From assembly GCF_007097205.2 (NCBI RefSeq), contig NZ_VJYK02000003.1, positions 1 to 55,105 of the forward strand: DNA of 55,105 nt, written 5' to 3'. The notes under the pieces are model-generated. The model was not told the DNA's origin. It worked only from the letters and a program-made list of their open reading frames with translations, and ran no database searches. Made by a program: the position numbers and the translations under genes. Of this stretch, positions 1-8,922 are shown piece by piece (the first letter of the stretch is position 1; each line of letters opens with the position of its first letter). This DNA comes from Streptomyces alkaliterrae (GTDB lineage Bacteria > Actinomycetota > Actinomycetes > Streptomycetales > Streptomycetaceae).

Positions 1-49
1 CGGAGGTGAGCGCTAGTCTCGGGGGCTCGGAGATGTGTATAAGAGACAG
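1..49. other. Illumina Nextera adapter (non-genomic)
   Basis: Bases 31-49 (AGATGTGTATAAGAGACAG) are exactly the 19-bp Tn5 mosaic end used in Nextera libraries, and 16-30 match the remainder of the Nextera read-2 adapter with one mismatch at position 22. Bases 8-15 (GAGCGCTA) look like an i7 index as it lies in the adapter; I recall it as index N723. Bases 1-7 loosely resemble the end of P7. This is library sequence, not chromosome, and it marks the true end of genomic sequence at base 50. Confidence 0.96.
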
Positions 50-574
50 GTACAGCACCTCGGGCTCGTGCCCCTCGCCCGGGAAGGTCGGGCCGTCGAA
101 CAGCACCTCGCGCTCCACGTCCGCGCGGTGACGTTCCGCGAACGAGGTGAACAGTCGGTTGGACGGCACGTTGTCCGGGGTGACGGTGGTCTCCACGCGC
201 TGTACGCCCTGCTCCCGGGCGACACGCGACACGAGGCCGTCCAGCATCGCGGCGGCGAGTCCTCGTCCGCGCTGCGAGCGGTCGACGGCGACCTGCCAGA
301 CGAGCAGCGTGTCCTCCTGCTCGGGCCGCACGTAACCGGTGATGAAGCCGACCGGCTCACCCTCGCCGTCGCGGGCCACGACCGACGTCGCCGCGAAGTC
401 CCGGCACCACAGCAGGTAGCTGTAGGACGAGTTGAGGTCCAGGACACGCGAATCGCGGGCGATGCGCCAGATCGCGGCGCCGTCGTCGACGCCAGGCGTG
501 TCGAGCCTCAGTCCTTCCGGCATTTCGAGAACGTCTGTGCTGGCACTTGCAACTTCTGCTTGTGCGGGGGTCAT
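50..574 (-). CDS. ectA: L-2,4-diaminobutyrate acetyltransferase EctA, 3' end missing
   Basis: First committed step of ectoine (compatible solute) synthesis: acetyl-CoA plus L-2,4-diaminobutyrate gives N-gamma-acetyl-diaminobutyrate. The 175 visible codons carry the GNAT fold with the acetyl-CoA loop QRGRGLA after the QVAVD strand, and the EctA signatures IWRIARDS and SSYSYLLWC. The reading frame runs directly into the adapter at base 50, probably only a few residues before the natural stop, so the truncation is an assembly artefact rather than a broken gene. Start ATG at 574 gives an MTPAQAE N-terminus resembling Streptomyces EctA; no good ribosome binding site precedes it. ectB, ectC and ectD would be expected beyond the left edge. 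Confidence 0.93.
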
Positions 575-1017
575 GGGAATTCAATTTACCGAGGAGAATC
601 TGAAATTGCATCGCCGGAAGGGGTTACGTGGAGCGGTCTTGTATGTTATCGCGCGCGTGCGGGCGGGCGTCCGCGCGCGGCGGTGATACGTCGGGTTTGC
701 CCTGGATATAGCGGGCATAACGGACGACGAGTGGGCCTGGTCACAGATGCGTAACGCTCCGGGAACGTGGTTGAATTATGGTGGCACAGGTCGCAAAAAC
801 AGGGCGTTTGAGGTTGAGGAAATCGGGAAGAAGAATACGGGGACCTGCACGCAGAATGGGGCTCGCGGAGAGCACGGGAAGATGCGCGGCGAATATGCGC
901 GACGATTCACTCGAATGGGTCTCTCACGCGGAGTGAGAAAGCGTCGCTCCCGGTGTCCGTGGTAATCCGGTCGGCTCCGCGTTCCGAAGCGTGCGGTGTG
1001 CCTCGTAGAGTGCGGGC
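575..1017. other. Divergent intergenic region ectA / amidohydrolase
   Basis: About 440 bases with lower GC than its surroundings and no credible gene. It must hold the ect operon promoter (minus strand) and the amidohydrolase promoter (plus strand). A perfect 6-base inverted repeat, CAATTT (582-587) and AAATTG (603-608), lies just upstream of the ectA start and would form a hairpin in the ectA leader or serve as an operator. I could not identify convincing -35/-10 boxes for ectA. Confidence 0.5.
1006..1011 (+). promoter_or_regulatory. Putative -10 box, leaderless amidohydrolase mRNA
   Basis: TAGAGT fits the Streptomyces TANNNT -10 consensus and ends six bases before the ATG at 1018. No Shine-Dalgarno sequence precedes that ATG, so transcription probably starts at or next to the start codon. 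The -35 region is weak. Confidence 0.4.
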
Positions 1018-2109
1018 ATGACCGAGAGCGCGGTGCTGCACATCAAGGGCCGGATCCTGGTGGGACCACAGGACGTGCGGGACGAGCTGTGGGCGGTGGA
1101 CGGCCGCGTGACGTTCGAGCGGCCGAGCGGCGCACGGGAGACCACCACGCTGACCGGCTGGGCGCTGCCGGGCCTGGTGGACGCCCACTGCCACGTCGGC
1201 CTCGACGCCCACGGCGCGGTCGACGCGCCGACCAGCGAGAAGCAGGCCCTCACCGACCGGGACGCCGGCACCCTGCTGATCCGGGACGCCGGATCCGCCG
1301 CCGACACCCGCTGGATCGACGACCGCGAGGACCTGCCGAAGATCATCCGGGCCGGCCGGCACATCGCGCGCACCCGCCGCTACATCCGCAACTACGCGCA
1401 CGAGATCGAGCCCGGGGATCTCGCCGCCTACGTCCGGCGCGAGGCCAGGCGGGGCGACGGCTGGGTGAAGATCGTCGGCGACTGGATCGACCGCGAGGTC
1501 GGGGACCTGAGCGCGTGCTGGCCGCGCTGGGCGCTGGAGGAGGCCATCGAGGCGGCGCACGCCGAGGGCGCCCGGATGACCGCCCACTGCTTCGCCGAGG
1601 ACTCCCTGGCGGACCTCGTCGAGGCCGGCATCGACTGCGTCGAGCACGCCACCGGGCTGACCGAGGAGACCATCCCGCTCTTCGCCGAGCGGGGCGTGGC
1701 CATCGTGCCCACCCTTGTCAACATCAACACCTTCCCGGGGCTGGCGGACGGCGGCGAGGCGAAGTTCCCCCGCTGGTCGGCGCACATGCGGCGGCTGCAC
1801 CGGCGGCGCTACGACACCGTGCGGTCCGCCTACGACGCCGGCATCCCGGTGTTCGTCGGCACGGACGCCGGGGGCTCGCTCGCGCACGGCCTGGTCGCCG
1901 AGGAGGTCGCGGAGCTGGTGCGCGCCGGCATCCCGCCGCTCGACGCGCTGTCAGCGACGACCTGGGGCGCCCGCGCCTGGCTGGGGCGGCCCGCTCTGGA
2001 GGAGGGCGCGCCGGCCGACCTGGTGCTCTACGAGGCCGACCCGCGCCTGGACGTGCGGGTCCTGGCCGCCCCGCGGCGGGTGGTGCTCCGGGGACGCGTC
2101 ATCGGCTAG
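1018..2109 (+). CDS. Amidohydrolase family protein
   Basis: A 363-residue metal-dependent hydrolase with a TIM-barrel amidohydrolase layout: an N-terminal beta-sandwich, then the metal motif DAHCH (near residue 58), a candidate metal-bridging Lys in WVKIVGD (near 150), His in TAHCF and EHAT (near 188 and 211), and the catalytic Asp in GTDAGG (near 283). These match the imidazolonepropionase/prolidase-like group, but the substrate cannot be read from sequence. It is divergent from ectA, an arrangement I recall from other Streptomyces; a role in ectoine metabolism is inference only. The likely start lacks a ribosome binding site and sits just after a -10 box. Confidence 0.85.
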   Translation: MTESAVLHIKGRILVGPQDVRDELWAVDGRVTFERPSGARETTTLTGWALPGLVDAHCHVGLDAHGAVDAPTSEKQALTDRDAGTLLIRDAGSAADTRWIDDREDLPKIIRAGRHIARTRRYIRNYAHEIEPGDLAAYVRREARRGDGWVKIVGDWIDREVGDLSACWPRWALEEAIEAAHAEGARMTAHCFAEDSLADLVEAGIDCVEHATGLTEETIPLFAERGVAIVPTLVNINTFPGLADGGEAKFPRWSAHMRRLHRRRYDTVRSAYDAGIPVFVGTDAGGSLAHGLVAEEVAELVRAGIPPLDALSATTWGARAWLGRPALEEGAPADLVLYEADPRLDVRVLAAPRRVVLRGRVIG

Positions 2110-2312
2110 GGGTCAAACGGGCCCTGGGTGACGGGAGCGCACCGCGATTCGAGCGGACGTGCGGAAACCTCCCGTACGGGTGAATGCACGGCGGGCGACT
2201 GACGCCACGCCGCCCCGGCGTCAACGATGACGGGGTCCCGGTCACCGGCGCGTGTGATGTCCCCGACGCGACGCGCCCGTGGCGTTACGTACCTCCTGGG
2301 GGTTTCCCAACC

Positions 2313-3269
2313 GTGTCCAAGTCCGTACCCAGCCTGCTCGCCGCCTGCTCCCTGGTCGTCCTCGCCGCAGTCCCCGCGGCCGCGACCGAGAAGCCCGACC
2401 CCGGCCACGCGAGCGCGTCCGTCCTGCGCACCACCCTGGACGTCGGGCTGCTCAAGAAGTCCGTGCACGTCCCGCTGTCGACCACGCTCAACGCGGTGCG
2501 GGCGCCGGGGGAGGGCGGCACCCACCGCGCCGATCAGACGGCACTCACCGCCGAACTCGACGGCGTCGACCGCGGGCGCCCCTTCAGCGTGCTGCGTGCC
2601 GACGTCGCCCGCGCCACCGCCGACGTGACCGAGGACGCCGCCCGGGCGGACGTCGAGCTGGCGAAAGCCCGGCTGCACGTGCCGGGGCTCCCGCTGCTGT
2701 CCGTCGTCGAGGCCGAGGCCGTACGCGCCAAGGCCGTCTGCGAGGCCGGCTCCCAGCCCACCGCCGAGGCCAACGTGCTCGGCTCGGTGAAGGTGCTCGG
2801 TCAGCGCACCCGGCTCACCGCCGGCGGGCCCACACACGTCAAGGTGCCCGGCGTCGGCGAGGTGAAGCTGGAGCTGTCGGCCACCGAGACCACCTCGCGC
2901 ACCGCCGCCGCCAGCGCCCTGCGGCTGTCGATCTCGGTGAACCCGCTCGACCTGGGGGTCGCCGAGGTCGACGGCAAGGTCACGCTCGCCGAGGTGAGCT
3001 GCCGCACCCCCCGCAAGGCCAAGGAGGTCACCACTCAGACGGTGCCGAAGACGCCCGAGACGCCCGAGGCGCCCGACCCGACCACCGAGCAAGTGACCGC
3101 GCCGGAACCGCAGGGCGGCAAGGAGCCCGCCAAGCCGGCCGCCGAGACGCCGGACCTCGCCGCCACCGGCGGTGACTCACGCACCCCGTACCTGCTGGGC
3201 GGCGGTCTCGCGCTGTTCGTGGTGGGCGGCGGCCTGCTGCTCGCCCGACGTCGCCGCAGCGCCGACTGA
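2313..3269 (+). CDS. Secreted LAxTG cell-wall-anchored protein (SCO1860-like)
   Basis: A 318-residue surface protein with a Sec signal peptide (SLLAACSLVVLAAVPAAA, residues 6-23), an extracellular domain of unknown fold, and a Pro/Glu/Thr-rich stalk around residues 245-280. It ends with the sorting signal LAATG, a hydrophobic helix (LLGGGLALFVVGGGLLL) and a basic tail ARRRR. LAxTG is the class E sortase motif of Streptomyces, so the product is predicted to be covalently attached to peptidoglycan. GTG at 2313 is chosen because it starts the signal peptide. Its final 93 bases are overlapped on the opposite strand by the cobC tail. Function beyond surface location is unknown. Confidence 0.85.
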   Translation: MSKSVPSLLAACSLVVLAAVPAAATEKPDPGHASASVLRTTLDVGLLKKSVHVPLSTTLNAVRAPGEGGTHRADQTALTAELDGVDRGRPFSVLRADVARATADVTEDAARADVELAKARLHVPGLPLLSVVEAEAVRAKAVCEAGSQPTAEANVLGSVKVLGQRTRLTAGGPTHVKVPGVGEVKLELSATETTSRTAAASALRLSISVNPLDLGVAEVDGKVTLAEVSCRTPRKAKEVTTQTVPKTPETPEAPDPTTEQVTAPEPQGGKEPAKPAAETPDLAATGGDSRTPYLLGGGLALFVVGGGLLLARRRRSAD

Positions 3270-4397
3270 GGCGGCGCCGACCGAAGGCGCCTGCCGCGGT
3301 ACGGCGCGCGGCACCCCGGCCCTGGTCAGCGCGTCGACCAGGGCGTCGGTGGTCTCCCGGTCGCGTACGGCCAGCCGCAGCCACGGCGGGCCGAGCCCCG
3401 GGAAGGTGTCGCCGCGCCGTACCGCAAAACCCAGCTCCCGCAGCCGCTCCCGCAGCGTGGCGGCCGCCGGATGGCGCACCAGCACGAAGGAGGACGCGGC
3501 CACTGCCCGCGCCGGCCGGAGCCCGTCGAACTCGGCGAGCCGCGCCAGCAGGTACGCGCGGTCGGCGGCCGTGCGGTGCGCCACCTCCTCGGCTTCGGCG
3601 AGCGCCGCCGGGGTGCTGCACACCTCGGCGGCGACCAGCGCGGGCGAGGAGACCGGCCACAGCGGCTGCCGGGCCGCCAGCAGCGAGACGGTGTCCGGAT
3701 CGGACAGCAGATAGCCGATCCGCAGCCCGGCCAGCCCCCACGTCTTGGTGAGGCTGCGCAGCACGACGACGCGGCCGGGCAGCGGCCCCGCCAGCGACGC
3801 CAGCGACGCCAGCGACGCCAGCGACGCCAGCGACTCGGTCTCCCCGGGCACGGTGTCCATGAACGCCTCGTCCACCACCACCGTGCGGCCCGGCGCGGCC
3901 AGCGCGGCCAGCGTCGCCGCCGGGTGCAGCACCGAGGTGGGGTTGGTCGGGTTGCCGACCACCACCAGGTCCGCGTCGGCGGGCACCGAGGCCGGGTCCA
4001 GCCGGAAGCCGTCCGCCTCGGTCAGCAGCACCCGGCGCACCCGGTGCCCGGCGTCCCGCAGCGCCGCCTCCGGCTCGGTGAACTGCGGGTGCACCACCAC
4101 CGGGCGGCTGACGTCAAGACCCCGGGCGAGCAACACAAAGGCCTCGGCCGCGCCCGCCGTCAGCAGCACCCGGTCCGGTTCCAGACCGTGCCGCCGGGCC
4201 ACCGCGCGGCGGGCGGCCCGGTCGTCGGGGTAGGCGGCCAGCGACTCCAGCGAGGCGGCCAGCCGCTCCCGCAGCCAACGCGGCGGAGTGCCGGTGCGCA
4301 CGTTCACCGCGAGATCGACCAGCGCGGCGCCGTCGTCCCGCACTTCCGCGTCGCCGTGGTGCCGCAGCCCGCCGCTCCCGGTCATCTCCGTCGCCAT
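3177..4397 (-). CDS. cobC: CobC: threonine-phosphate decarboxylase-like PLP enzyme
   Basis: A 406-residue fold-type I PLP enzyme of the histidinol-phosphate aminotransferase/CobC group. In cobalamin synthesis CobC/CobD-type enzymes make the aminopropanol arm. Visible motifs: Asn in VVGNPTNPT (N149), Asp in VVDEAF (D176), and the PLP lysine in RSLTKTWGL (K218), with GLRIGYLL after it. Residues 189-203 are five SLA repeats from a 9-bp tandem array. A tail of about 45 residues beyond the normal fold is read opposite the surface-protein gene. Its ATG overlaps the cobE stop by one base (TGATG), so the two are translationally coupled. It is the last gene of the B12 operon. Confidence 0.85.
   Translation of the reverse strand: MATEMTGSGGLRHHGDAEVRDDGAALVDLAVNVRTGTPPRWLRERLAASLESLAAYPDDRAARRAVARRHGLEPDRVLLTAGAAEAFVLLARGLDVSRPVVVHPQFTEPEAALRDAGHRVRRVLLTEADGFRLDPASVPADADLVVVGNPTNPTSVLHPAATLAALAAPGRTVVVDEAFMDTVPGETESLASLASLASLASLAGPLPGRVVVLRSLTKTWGLAGLRIGYLLSDPDTVSLLAARQPLWPVSSPALVAAEVCSTPAALAEAEEVAHRTAADRAYLLARLAEFDGLRPARAVAASSFVLVRHPAAATLRERLRELGFAVRRGDTFPGLGPPWLRLAVRDRETTDALVDALTRAGVPRAVPRQAPSVGAASVGAAATSGEQQAAAHHEQRETAAQQVRGA
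3792..3836. repeat. 9-bp tandem repeat inside cobC
   Basis: Four perfect copies of CAGCGACGC followed by a fifth with one change, in frame with cobC, encoding (SLA)5 between the conserved Asp and the PLP lysine. An in-frame array of this type can vary in length without destroying the frame. Confidence 0.9.
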
Positions 4398-4813
4398 CAG
4401 CGCGCCCGCCCCGGCTCGGCGGGTCCGGCCAGCGCGCACGTCGCCATCGCCGGGCGCCCGTCGGGCGGTGACGACCGGCGTTTGGGCACCAGCAGCCGGG
4501 CGCCGGGGCCCGCGCCGAGCAGCGCGGCGGCCTCGGCGACACTCGGCGTGCCCAGCCGCTCCCTGGCCATACCGGACGGATGCGGCACGTCCACCTCCGC
4601 CAGCTCCGCCGCCGGACGGCATCTCAGCGGTACGCCCAGTTCGGCCGCGGCGGCCAGCAGCGCCGGCTCCCGGCCGCGCACGTCCACCGTGGCCAGCGCC
4701 GCCACCCGGTCCGGGGCGACCCCGGCCGCCGCGAGCACCTCGGCGACCAGCGTCGACACCTCGTCGTGTCCCACCCCCCGGCAGGCGCCGACGCCGACCA
4801 CCAGGCCGCTCAT
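4397..4813 (-). CDS. cobE: CobE/GbiG C-terminal-domain cobalamin protein
   Basis: A 138-residue protein starting MSGLVVGVGACRGV, typical of the CobE / CbiG C-terminal family, which participates around the precorrin-5/6 stage of corrin ring synthesis. It has the GVGAC glycine-rich start, ATVDVRG, and the AELAEVDVPHPS segment. In anaerobic-type pathways the domain is fused to the cobalt-precorrin-5A hydrolase CbiG; here it stands alone. Its ATG overlaps the cobB stop (ATGA) and its own stop overlaps the cobC start, so it sits within a tightly coupled operon. The family is clear; the precise reaction is uncertain. Confidence 0.8.
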   Translation of the reverse strand: MSGLVVGVGACRGVGHDEVSTLVAEVLAAAGVAPDRVAALATVDVRGREPALLAAAAELGVPLRCRPAAELAEVDVPHPSGMARERLGTPSVAEAAALLGAGPGARLLVPKRRSSPPDGRPAMATCALAGPAEPGRAR

Positions 4814-6219
4814 CGGGCGCCGGTCCGGTCGAGCGCGGCGGCGACCAGCCGGCGCGGCAGCTCGGGCTCGGCCGCCCAGTGAACGTGCAGGTAGGAGGCG
4901 TGCACCCGGTCGGTGGCAAAGCCCTCGGTACGGCGTTCGGGCCGCACCACACCCCAGGCCGGCACCGCGCCCGCCGGCGGATCGACCGCCGTGCGGTGGA
5001 ACTCGTGACCGCGCACCCGGGTACCGGCGGCGGCCAGCACGTTGTCCGCCACCGCCACCGCCTCCCGGTAGCCGAGCGTGAGCCGGTCGGTCATCCTGGC
5101 CCGGGCGTCCAGCAGCCCGCACATCGGGCTGCCGTCCAGCTCCCGGCACAGGTACAGCAGCCCGGCGCACTCGGCCGCCACCGGGCCGTCGAACGCCGCG
5201 ACCGCCGCCCGCAGCGGCTCGTTCGCCGACAGCTCCGCCGCGTACACCTCGGGGAAGCCGCCGCCGACGACGAGCGCCCTGGCGCCCTCCGGCAGCCGCT
5301 CGTCCCGCAGCGGGTCGAAGGAGACCACCCGGGCGCCGGCTCCGGCGAGCAGTTCGGCGTGCTCGGCGTAGGAGAAGGTGAACGCCGGGCCGCCGGCAAC
5401 CGCCACCACCGGTCCGCCGTCGGTCACCGGGCGGCCCTCGCCCTCCGGGCCCTCGCCCCCCGGGCTCCACGGCTCGTCGGGCAGCGGCGGCGCGCTGTGC
5501 GCGAGCGCCAGCAGCGCGGTCAGGTCCACGCTCTCCCTGACCTGCGCGGCCATCGCCCGCACCGCCTCGACTGCCTCCGCCTGCCGCTCGGCCGCCGGAA
5601 CCAGCCCCAGATGACGGGACGGCGTGCGGACCTGCCGGGAGCGGTGCAGCGCGCCGAGCACCGGCACGCCCACGATCTCCAGCGCCTCCCGCAGCAGCTC
5701 CTCGTGGCGCGGCGAACCGACCTTGTTGAGGATGACCCCCGCCAGCCGAACCTCCGGATCGAAGGTGGTGAAGCCGTGCACCAGCGCGGCCACCGACCGG
5801 GACTGCGAGGAGCCGTCCACCACCAGCACCACCGGCGCCCGCAGCAGCTTGGCGACCTGCGCGGTGGAGGCCAGCTCGCCCTGACCGGCCGCGCCGTCGT
5901 ACAGGCCCATCACGCCCTCGACGACCGCCAGGTCGGCACCGGCCGCGCCGTGCAGGAACAGCGGGGCGATCCGCTCGGGGCCGCACAGGTAGGCGTCCAG
6001 GTTGCGGCCCGGACGCGGCGGACGCCCCGGGCGGCCTTCGAGGGAGACGGCCAGCGCGTGGTAGCCGGGGTCGATGTAGTCCGGGCCCACCTTGTGCGGG
6101 GAGACGTCCAGACCGGCCTCGGTGAGGGCGGCCATCAGCCCGGTGGCGACCGTCGTCTTGCCGCTCCCCGAGGAGGGGGCCGCGATCACCAGTCGCGGCA
6201 CCCGGGAGGTCGTGCTCAC
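4810..6219 (-). CDS. cobB: Cobyrinate/hydrogenobyrinate a,c-diamide synthase CobB
   Basis: A 469-residue ATP- and glutamine-dependent amidase that converts the a and c side chains of the corrin to amides. The N-terminal synthetase domain has the P-loop APSSGSGKTT (residues 14-23), KVGPDYIDPGYH and VEGVMGLYDG. The C-terminal type-I glutamine amidotransferase domain has the nucleophile Cys in AECAGLLYL and the GFPEVYA segment. Length is normal. The start is GTG at 6219, seven bases after the cobO stop; the end overlaps cobE by four bases. Confidence 0.95.
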   Translation of the reverse strand: MSTTSRVPRLVIAAPSSGSGKTTVATGLMAALTEAGLDVSPHKVGPDYIDPGYHALAVSLEGRPGRPPRPGRNLDAYLCGPERIAPLFLHGAAGADLAVVEGVMGLYDGAAGQGELASTAQVAKLLRAPVVLVVDGSSQSRSVAALVHGFTTFDPEVRLAGVILNKVGSPRHEELLREALEIVGVPVLGALHRSRQVRTPSRHLGLVPAAERQAEAVEAVRAMAAQVRESVDLTALLALAHSAPPLPDEPWSPGGEGPEGEGRPVTDGGPVVAVAGGPAFTFSYAEHAELLAGAGARVVSFDPLRDERLPEGARALVVGGGFPEVYAAELSANEPLRAAVAAFDGPVAAECAGLLYLCRELDGSPMCGLLDARARMTDRLTLGYREAVAVADNVLAAAGTRVRGHEFHRTAVDPPAGAVPAWGVVRPERRTEGFATDRVHASYLHVHWAAEPELPRRLVAAALDRTGAR

Positions 6220-6226
6220 CTGGTCC

Positions 6227-6823
6227 TCACCACTCGATTCCCCGCTGGCCCTTCTGGCCCGCGTCCATGGGGTGCTTGACCTTGCCCATCTCGGTGACCA
6301 GGTCGGCCGCGTCGACCAGCTCCTGAGGCGCGTTCCGGCCGGTGATCACCACGTGCTGGGTGCCGGGCCGGGTGCGCAGCACCTCGACGACCTCGGCGGT
6401 GTCCACCCATCCCCAGTGCATCGGGTAGGCGAACTCGTCCAGCACGTACAGCCGGTACGTCTCGGCGGCCAGGTCCCGCTTGACCTGCTCCCAGCCCTCG
6501 CGGGCGGCGTCCTCGGAGGTGGAGATGTCCCGCTGGACCCACGACCAGCCCTCGCCCATCTTGTGCCAGGCGACCGTGCCGCCCTCGCCGCTGGCGCCCA
6601 GCACCCGCAGCGCCCGTTCCTCGCCGACCTTCCACTTGGCCGACTTCACGAACTGGAACACCCCGATCGGCCAGCCCTGGTTCCAGGCCCGCAGCGCCAA
6701 CCCGAACGCGGCCGTCGACTTCCCCTTGCCCGTACCGGTGTGCACGGCGACCAGCGGCCGGTTGCGGCGCTGTCGCGTGGTGAGCCCGTCCTCGGGAACG
6801 ACACTCGGCTGACCCTTCGGCAC
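6227..6823 (-). CDS. cobO: Cob(I)yrinic acid a,c-diamide adenosyltransferase CobO
   Basis: A 198-residue CobO/BtuR/CobA-type corrinoid adenosyltransferase that transfers the 5'-deoxyadenosyl group from ATP to cobalt(I). The atypical P-loop GTGKGKST lies near residue 30, followed by the FQFVKS and HKMGEGWSW segments and YVLDEFAYP, all family hallmarks. Start is GTG at 6823, overlapping the last base of the upstream chelatase stop codon (TAGTG), which implies coupled translation. The product feeds CobQ and CobD, encoded upstream in the same operon. Confidence 0.95.
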   Translation of the reverse strand: MPKGQPSVVPEDGLTTRQRRNRPLVAVHTGTGKGKSTAAFGLALRAWNQGWPIGVFQFVKSAKWKVGEERALRVLGASGEGGTVAWHKMGEGWSWVQRDISTSEDAAREGWEQVKRDLAAETYRLYVLDEFAYPMHWGWVDTAEVVEVLRTRPGTQHVVITGRNAPQELVDAADLVTEMGKVKHPMDAGQKGQRGIEW

Positions 6824-8922
6824 TACGCTGCCCTCCGTACGTCCTTGACCAGCGCGGACACCGCGTCCGCGCGAAGCTCCGCCAACGTCACCGCCGGGCC
6901 CTGGAGCTCCCCGGCCAGCTCGCCGGCCAGCCCGAGCCGCACCGGGCCCGTCTCGCAGTCGACCACCACGCTGGCGATCCCGTCACCTGCCAGCAGCCGG
7001 GCGGCGTGGCGGGCCCGCACCACGGGCTCGGGGCCGCCGGTGGCTCGTCCGTCGGTGACCGCCACCAGCAGCGGACGGCGCGCCGGATCGCGCAGCCGCT
7101 CGATCCGCAGCACCTCCCGGGCCCGGAGCAGGCCGGCTGCAAGCGGGGTGCGGCCGCCCGTCGGCAGCTTCTCCAGCCGGGCCGCCGCCGCGTCCACCGA
7201 GGACGTCGGCGGCAGCGTCAGTTCGGCGTCCGCACGCCGGAAGGTGACCATGCCGACCTTGTCCCGCCGCTGGTAGGCGTCGAGCAGCAGCGACAGCACC
7301 GCGCCCTTGACCGCGCTCATCCGCTGCCGCGCGGCCATCGAGCCGGAGGCGTCGACGACAAACAGGACCAGATTGCTCTCCCGGCCCTCCCGCACCGCCT
7401 CCCGCAGGTCCTCCCGGCGCACGACCAGCCCCCGGCCGCTGCGGCCGCGGATGCCCTGGTGCGGCGCGGCGGCCTGCACGGTCGCGGCCAGATGCAGCCG
7501 GCCGAGGTGCCCGTTCGGCCGGCGGGAGCCGGTGGTGCGGCCCTGCGCGGTACGCGCCCGGGAGCGGCGCCCGGCCGCACCCTCGCCGACGCCGGGGACG
7601 GACAGCATGCGGGTGCGGAACGGCTCTCCGGCCGGAGCGGGGGCGGCCTCGGTGCCCGCCGCGCCGTCCGACGCGGGCCGCTCGCCCGGCTGTTCCGGCA
7701 CCGAGGGGCCGCGGGTGTCCTCAGGCCCTTCGGCCGGTTCCGGCCGCGGGCCGCCGCCGGGGCCGCCGTCGGGGTCGTCGGGGCCGCCGTCGGGGTCGTT
7801 CGGGCCGCCGCCGGGCCCGCCGTCGGGGCCGTCGGGGTCTTCGTCCGGATCGCCGCCGCCGTCGGTGGTCGGAGGTTCTGGCTGCTCCGGCTCGTCGGGG
7901 GCGTTCTGCTCCAGGATCTCGTCGAGCCGGTCCTCGTCCAGGCCGGGCGCGTCGAACGGGTTGCGGCGGCGCCGGTGCGGCAGCGCGAGCAGCGCGGCCT
8001 GCCGCACGTCCTGCGAGCACACCTGTTCGCGCCCGGCCCAGGCGGCCAGCGCCGTCGCCGTGCGGGCCATCACGATGTCCGCCCGCATGCCGTCGACCTC
8101 GAACGCGGCGCACGTGGCGGCGATCTGACGCAACGCGCCCTCGCCCAGCTCCACGTGCGGCAGCAGCGCGCGGGCCGCGGCGATCCGCTCCCGCAGTTCC
8201 TGTTCCTCACGCGCCCAGCGGGCGGCGAAGGCGGCCGGGTCGCTCTCGTAGGCCAGTCGGCGGCGGACCACCTCGACCCGCTCGTCGGTGTCCCGCGAGG
8301 CGGCGACCTCCACCGTCAGGCCGAACCGGTCGAGCAGCTGCGGGCGCAGCTCGCCTTCCTCCGGGTTCATGGTCCCCACCAGCAGGAACCGCGCGGCGTG
8401 CCGCACCGAGACGCCCTCCCGCTCGACGTGGGAGGCGCCCATCGCGGCGGCGTCCAGCAGCAGGTCCACCAGGTGGTCGTGGAGCAGGTTCACCTCATCG
8501 ACGTACAGCACGCCCCGGTGGGCGTCGGCCAGCAGACCCGGTTCGAACGCCTTCACTCCCTCGGCCAGGGCGCGTTCGATGTCCAGCGCGCCGACCAACC
8601 GGTCCTCGGAGGCGCCGACCGGCAGCTCCACCATGCGGGCCGGACGTTCGTCCCCACCCGGGACGTCTTCGGGCGTGTGCGGGCCGTCGGGGCAGCGCGG
8701 GTCGGGTGCGGCGGGGTCGCAGGAGAAGCGGCAGCCGGTCACCACCGGCACCGGCGGCAGCAGCGCCGAAAGCGCCCGCACCGCCGTCGACTTGGCCGTG
8801 CCCTTCTCGCCCCGCACCAGGACGCCGCCCACCGCCGGGGAGACGGCGTTCAGCAGCAGTCCCAGCCGCAGATCGTCCATGCCGACGATCGCGGTGAACG
8901 GGTAGGGCGTGTGGGTGCTCAT
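6823..8922 (-). CDS. ChlI-ChlD fusion, AAA+/VWA chelatase subunit
   Basis: A 699-residue fusion of the ATPase and integrin-like subunits of Mg/Co chelatases. Residues about 10-330 form the AAA+ ChlI domain with Walker [10 protein letters not shown] and [10 protein letters not shown]. Residues about 345-420 are an acidic Pro/Gly linker with repeats of DPDGGP. The C-terminal third is a von Willebrand A domain with the MIDAS motif DASGSMAA. Within a cobalamin operon such a protein is expected to energise cobalt insertion by CobN, replacing CobS/CobT. CobN itself is not encoded in this window. It is coupled to cobQ by ATGA. Confidence 0.9.
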   Translation of the reverse strand: MSTHTPYPFTAIVGMDDLRLGLLLNAVSPAVGGVLVRGEKGTAKSTAVRALSALLPPVPVVTGCRFSCDPAAPDPRCPDGPHTPEDVPGGDERPARMVELPVGASEDRLVGALDIERALAEGVKAFEPGLLADAHRGVLYVDEVNLLHDHLVDLLLDAAAMGASHVEREGVSVRHAARFLLVGTMNPEEGELRPQLLDRFGLTVEVAASRDTDERVEVVRRRLAYESDPAAFAARWAREEQELRERIAAARALLPHVELGEGALRQIAATCAAFEVDGMRADIVMARTATALAAWAGREQVCSQDVRQAALLALPHRRRRNPFDAPGLDEDRLDEILEQNAPDEPEQPEPPTTDGGGDPDEDPDGPDGGPGGGPNDPDGGPDDPDGGPGGGPRPEPAEGPEDTRGPSVPEQPGERPASDGAAGTEAAPAPAGEPFRTRMLSVPGVGEGAAGRRSRARTAQGRTTGSRRPNGHLGRLHLAATVQAAAPHQGIRGRSGRGLVVRREDLREAVREGRESNLVLFVVDASGSMAARQRMSAVKGAVLSLLLDAYQRRDKVGMVTFRRADAELTLPPTSSVDAAAARLEKLPTGGRTPLAAGLLRAREVLRIERLRDPARRPLLVAVTDGRATGGPEPVVRARHAARLLAGDGIASVVVDCETGPVRLGLAGELAGELQGPAVTLAELRADAVSALVKDVRRAA

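Noticed and set aside
31-49. Tn5-like transposon end
   Set aside because: The mosaic end is embedded in the full Nextera adapter with an index-like octamer, so it is a library artefact rather than a mobile element.
13-447. Long minus-strand open frame at the left edge
   Set aside because: It runs into adapter sequence and lies in a different frame from ectA, whose conserved GNAT motifs settle the correct frame.
7700-7860. Tandem repeat in the chelatase gene as a CRISPR or satellite
   Set aside because: It is the degenerate coding of an acidic DPDGGP linker, without spacers or constant unit length.
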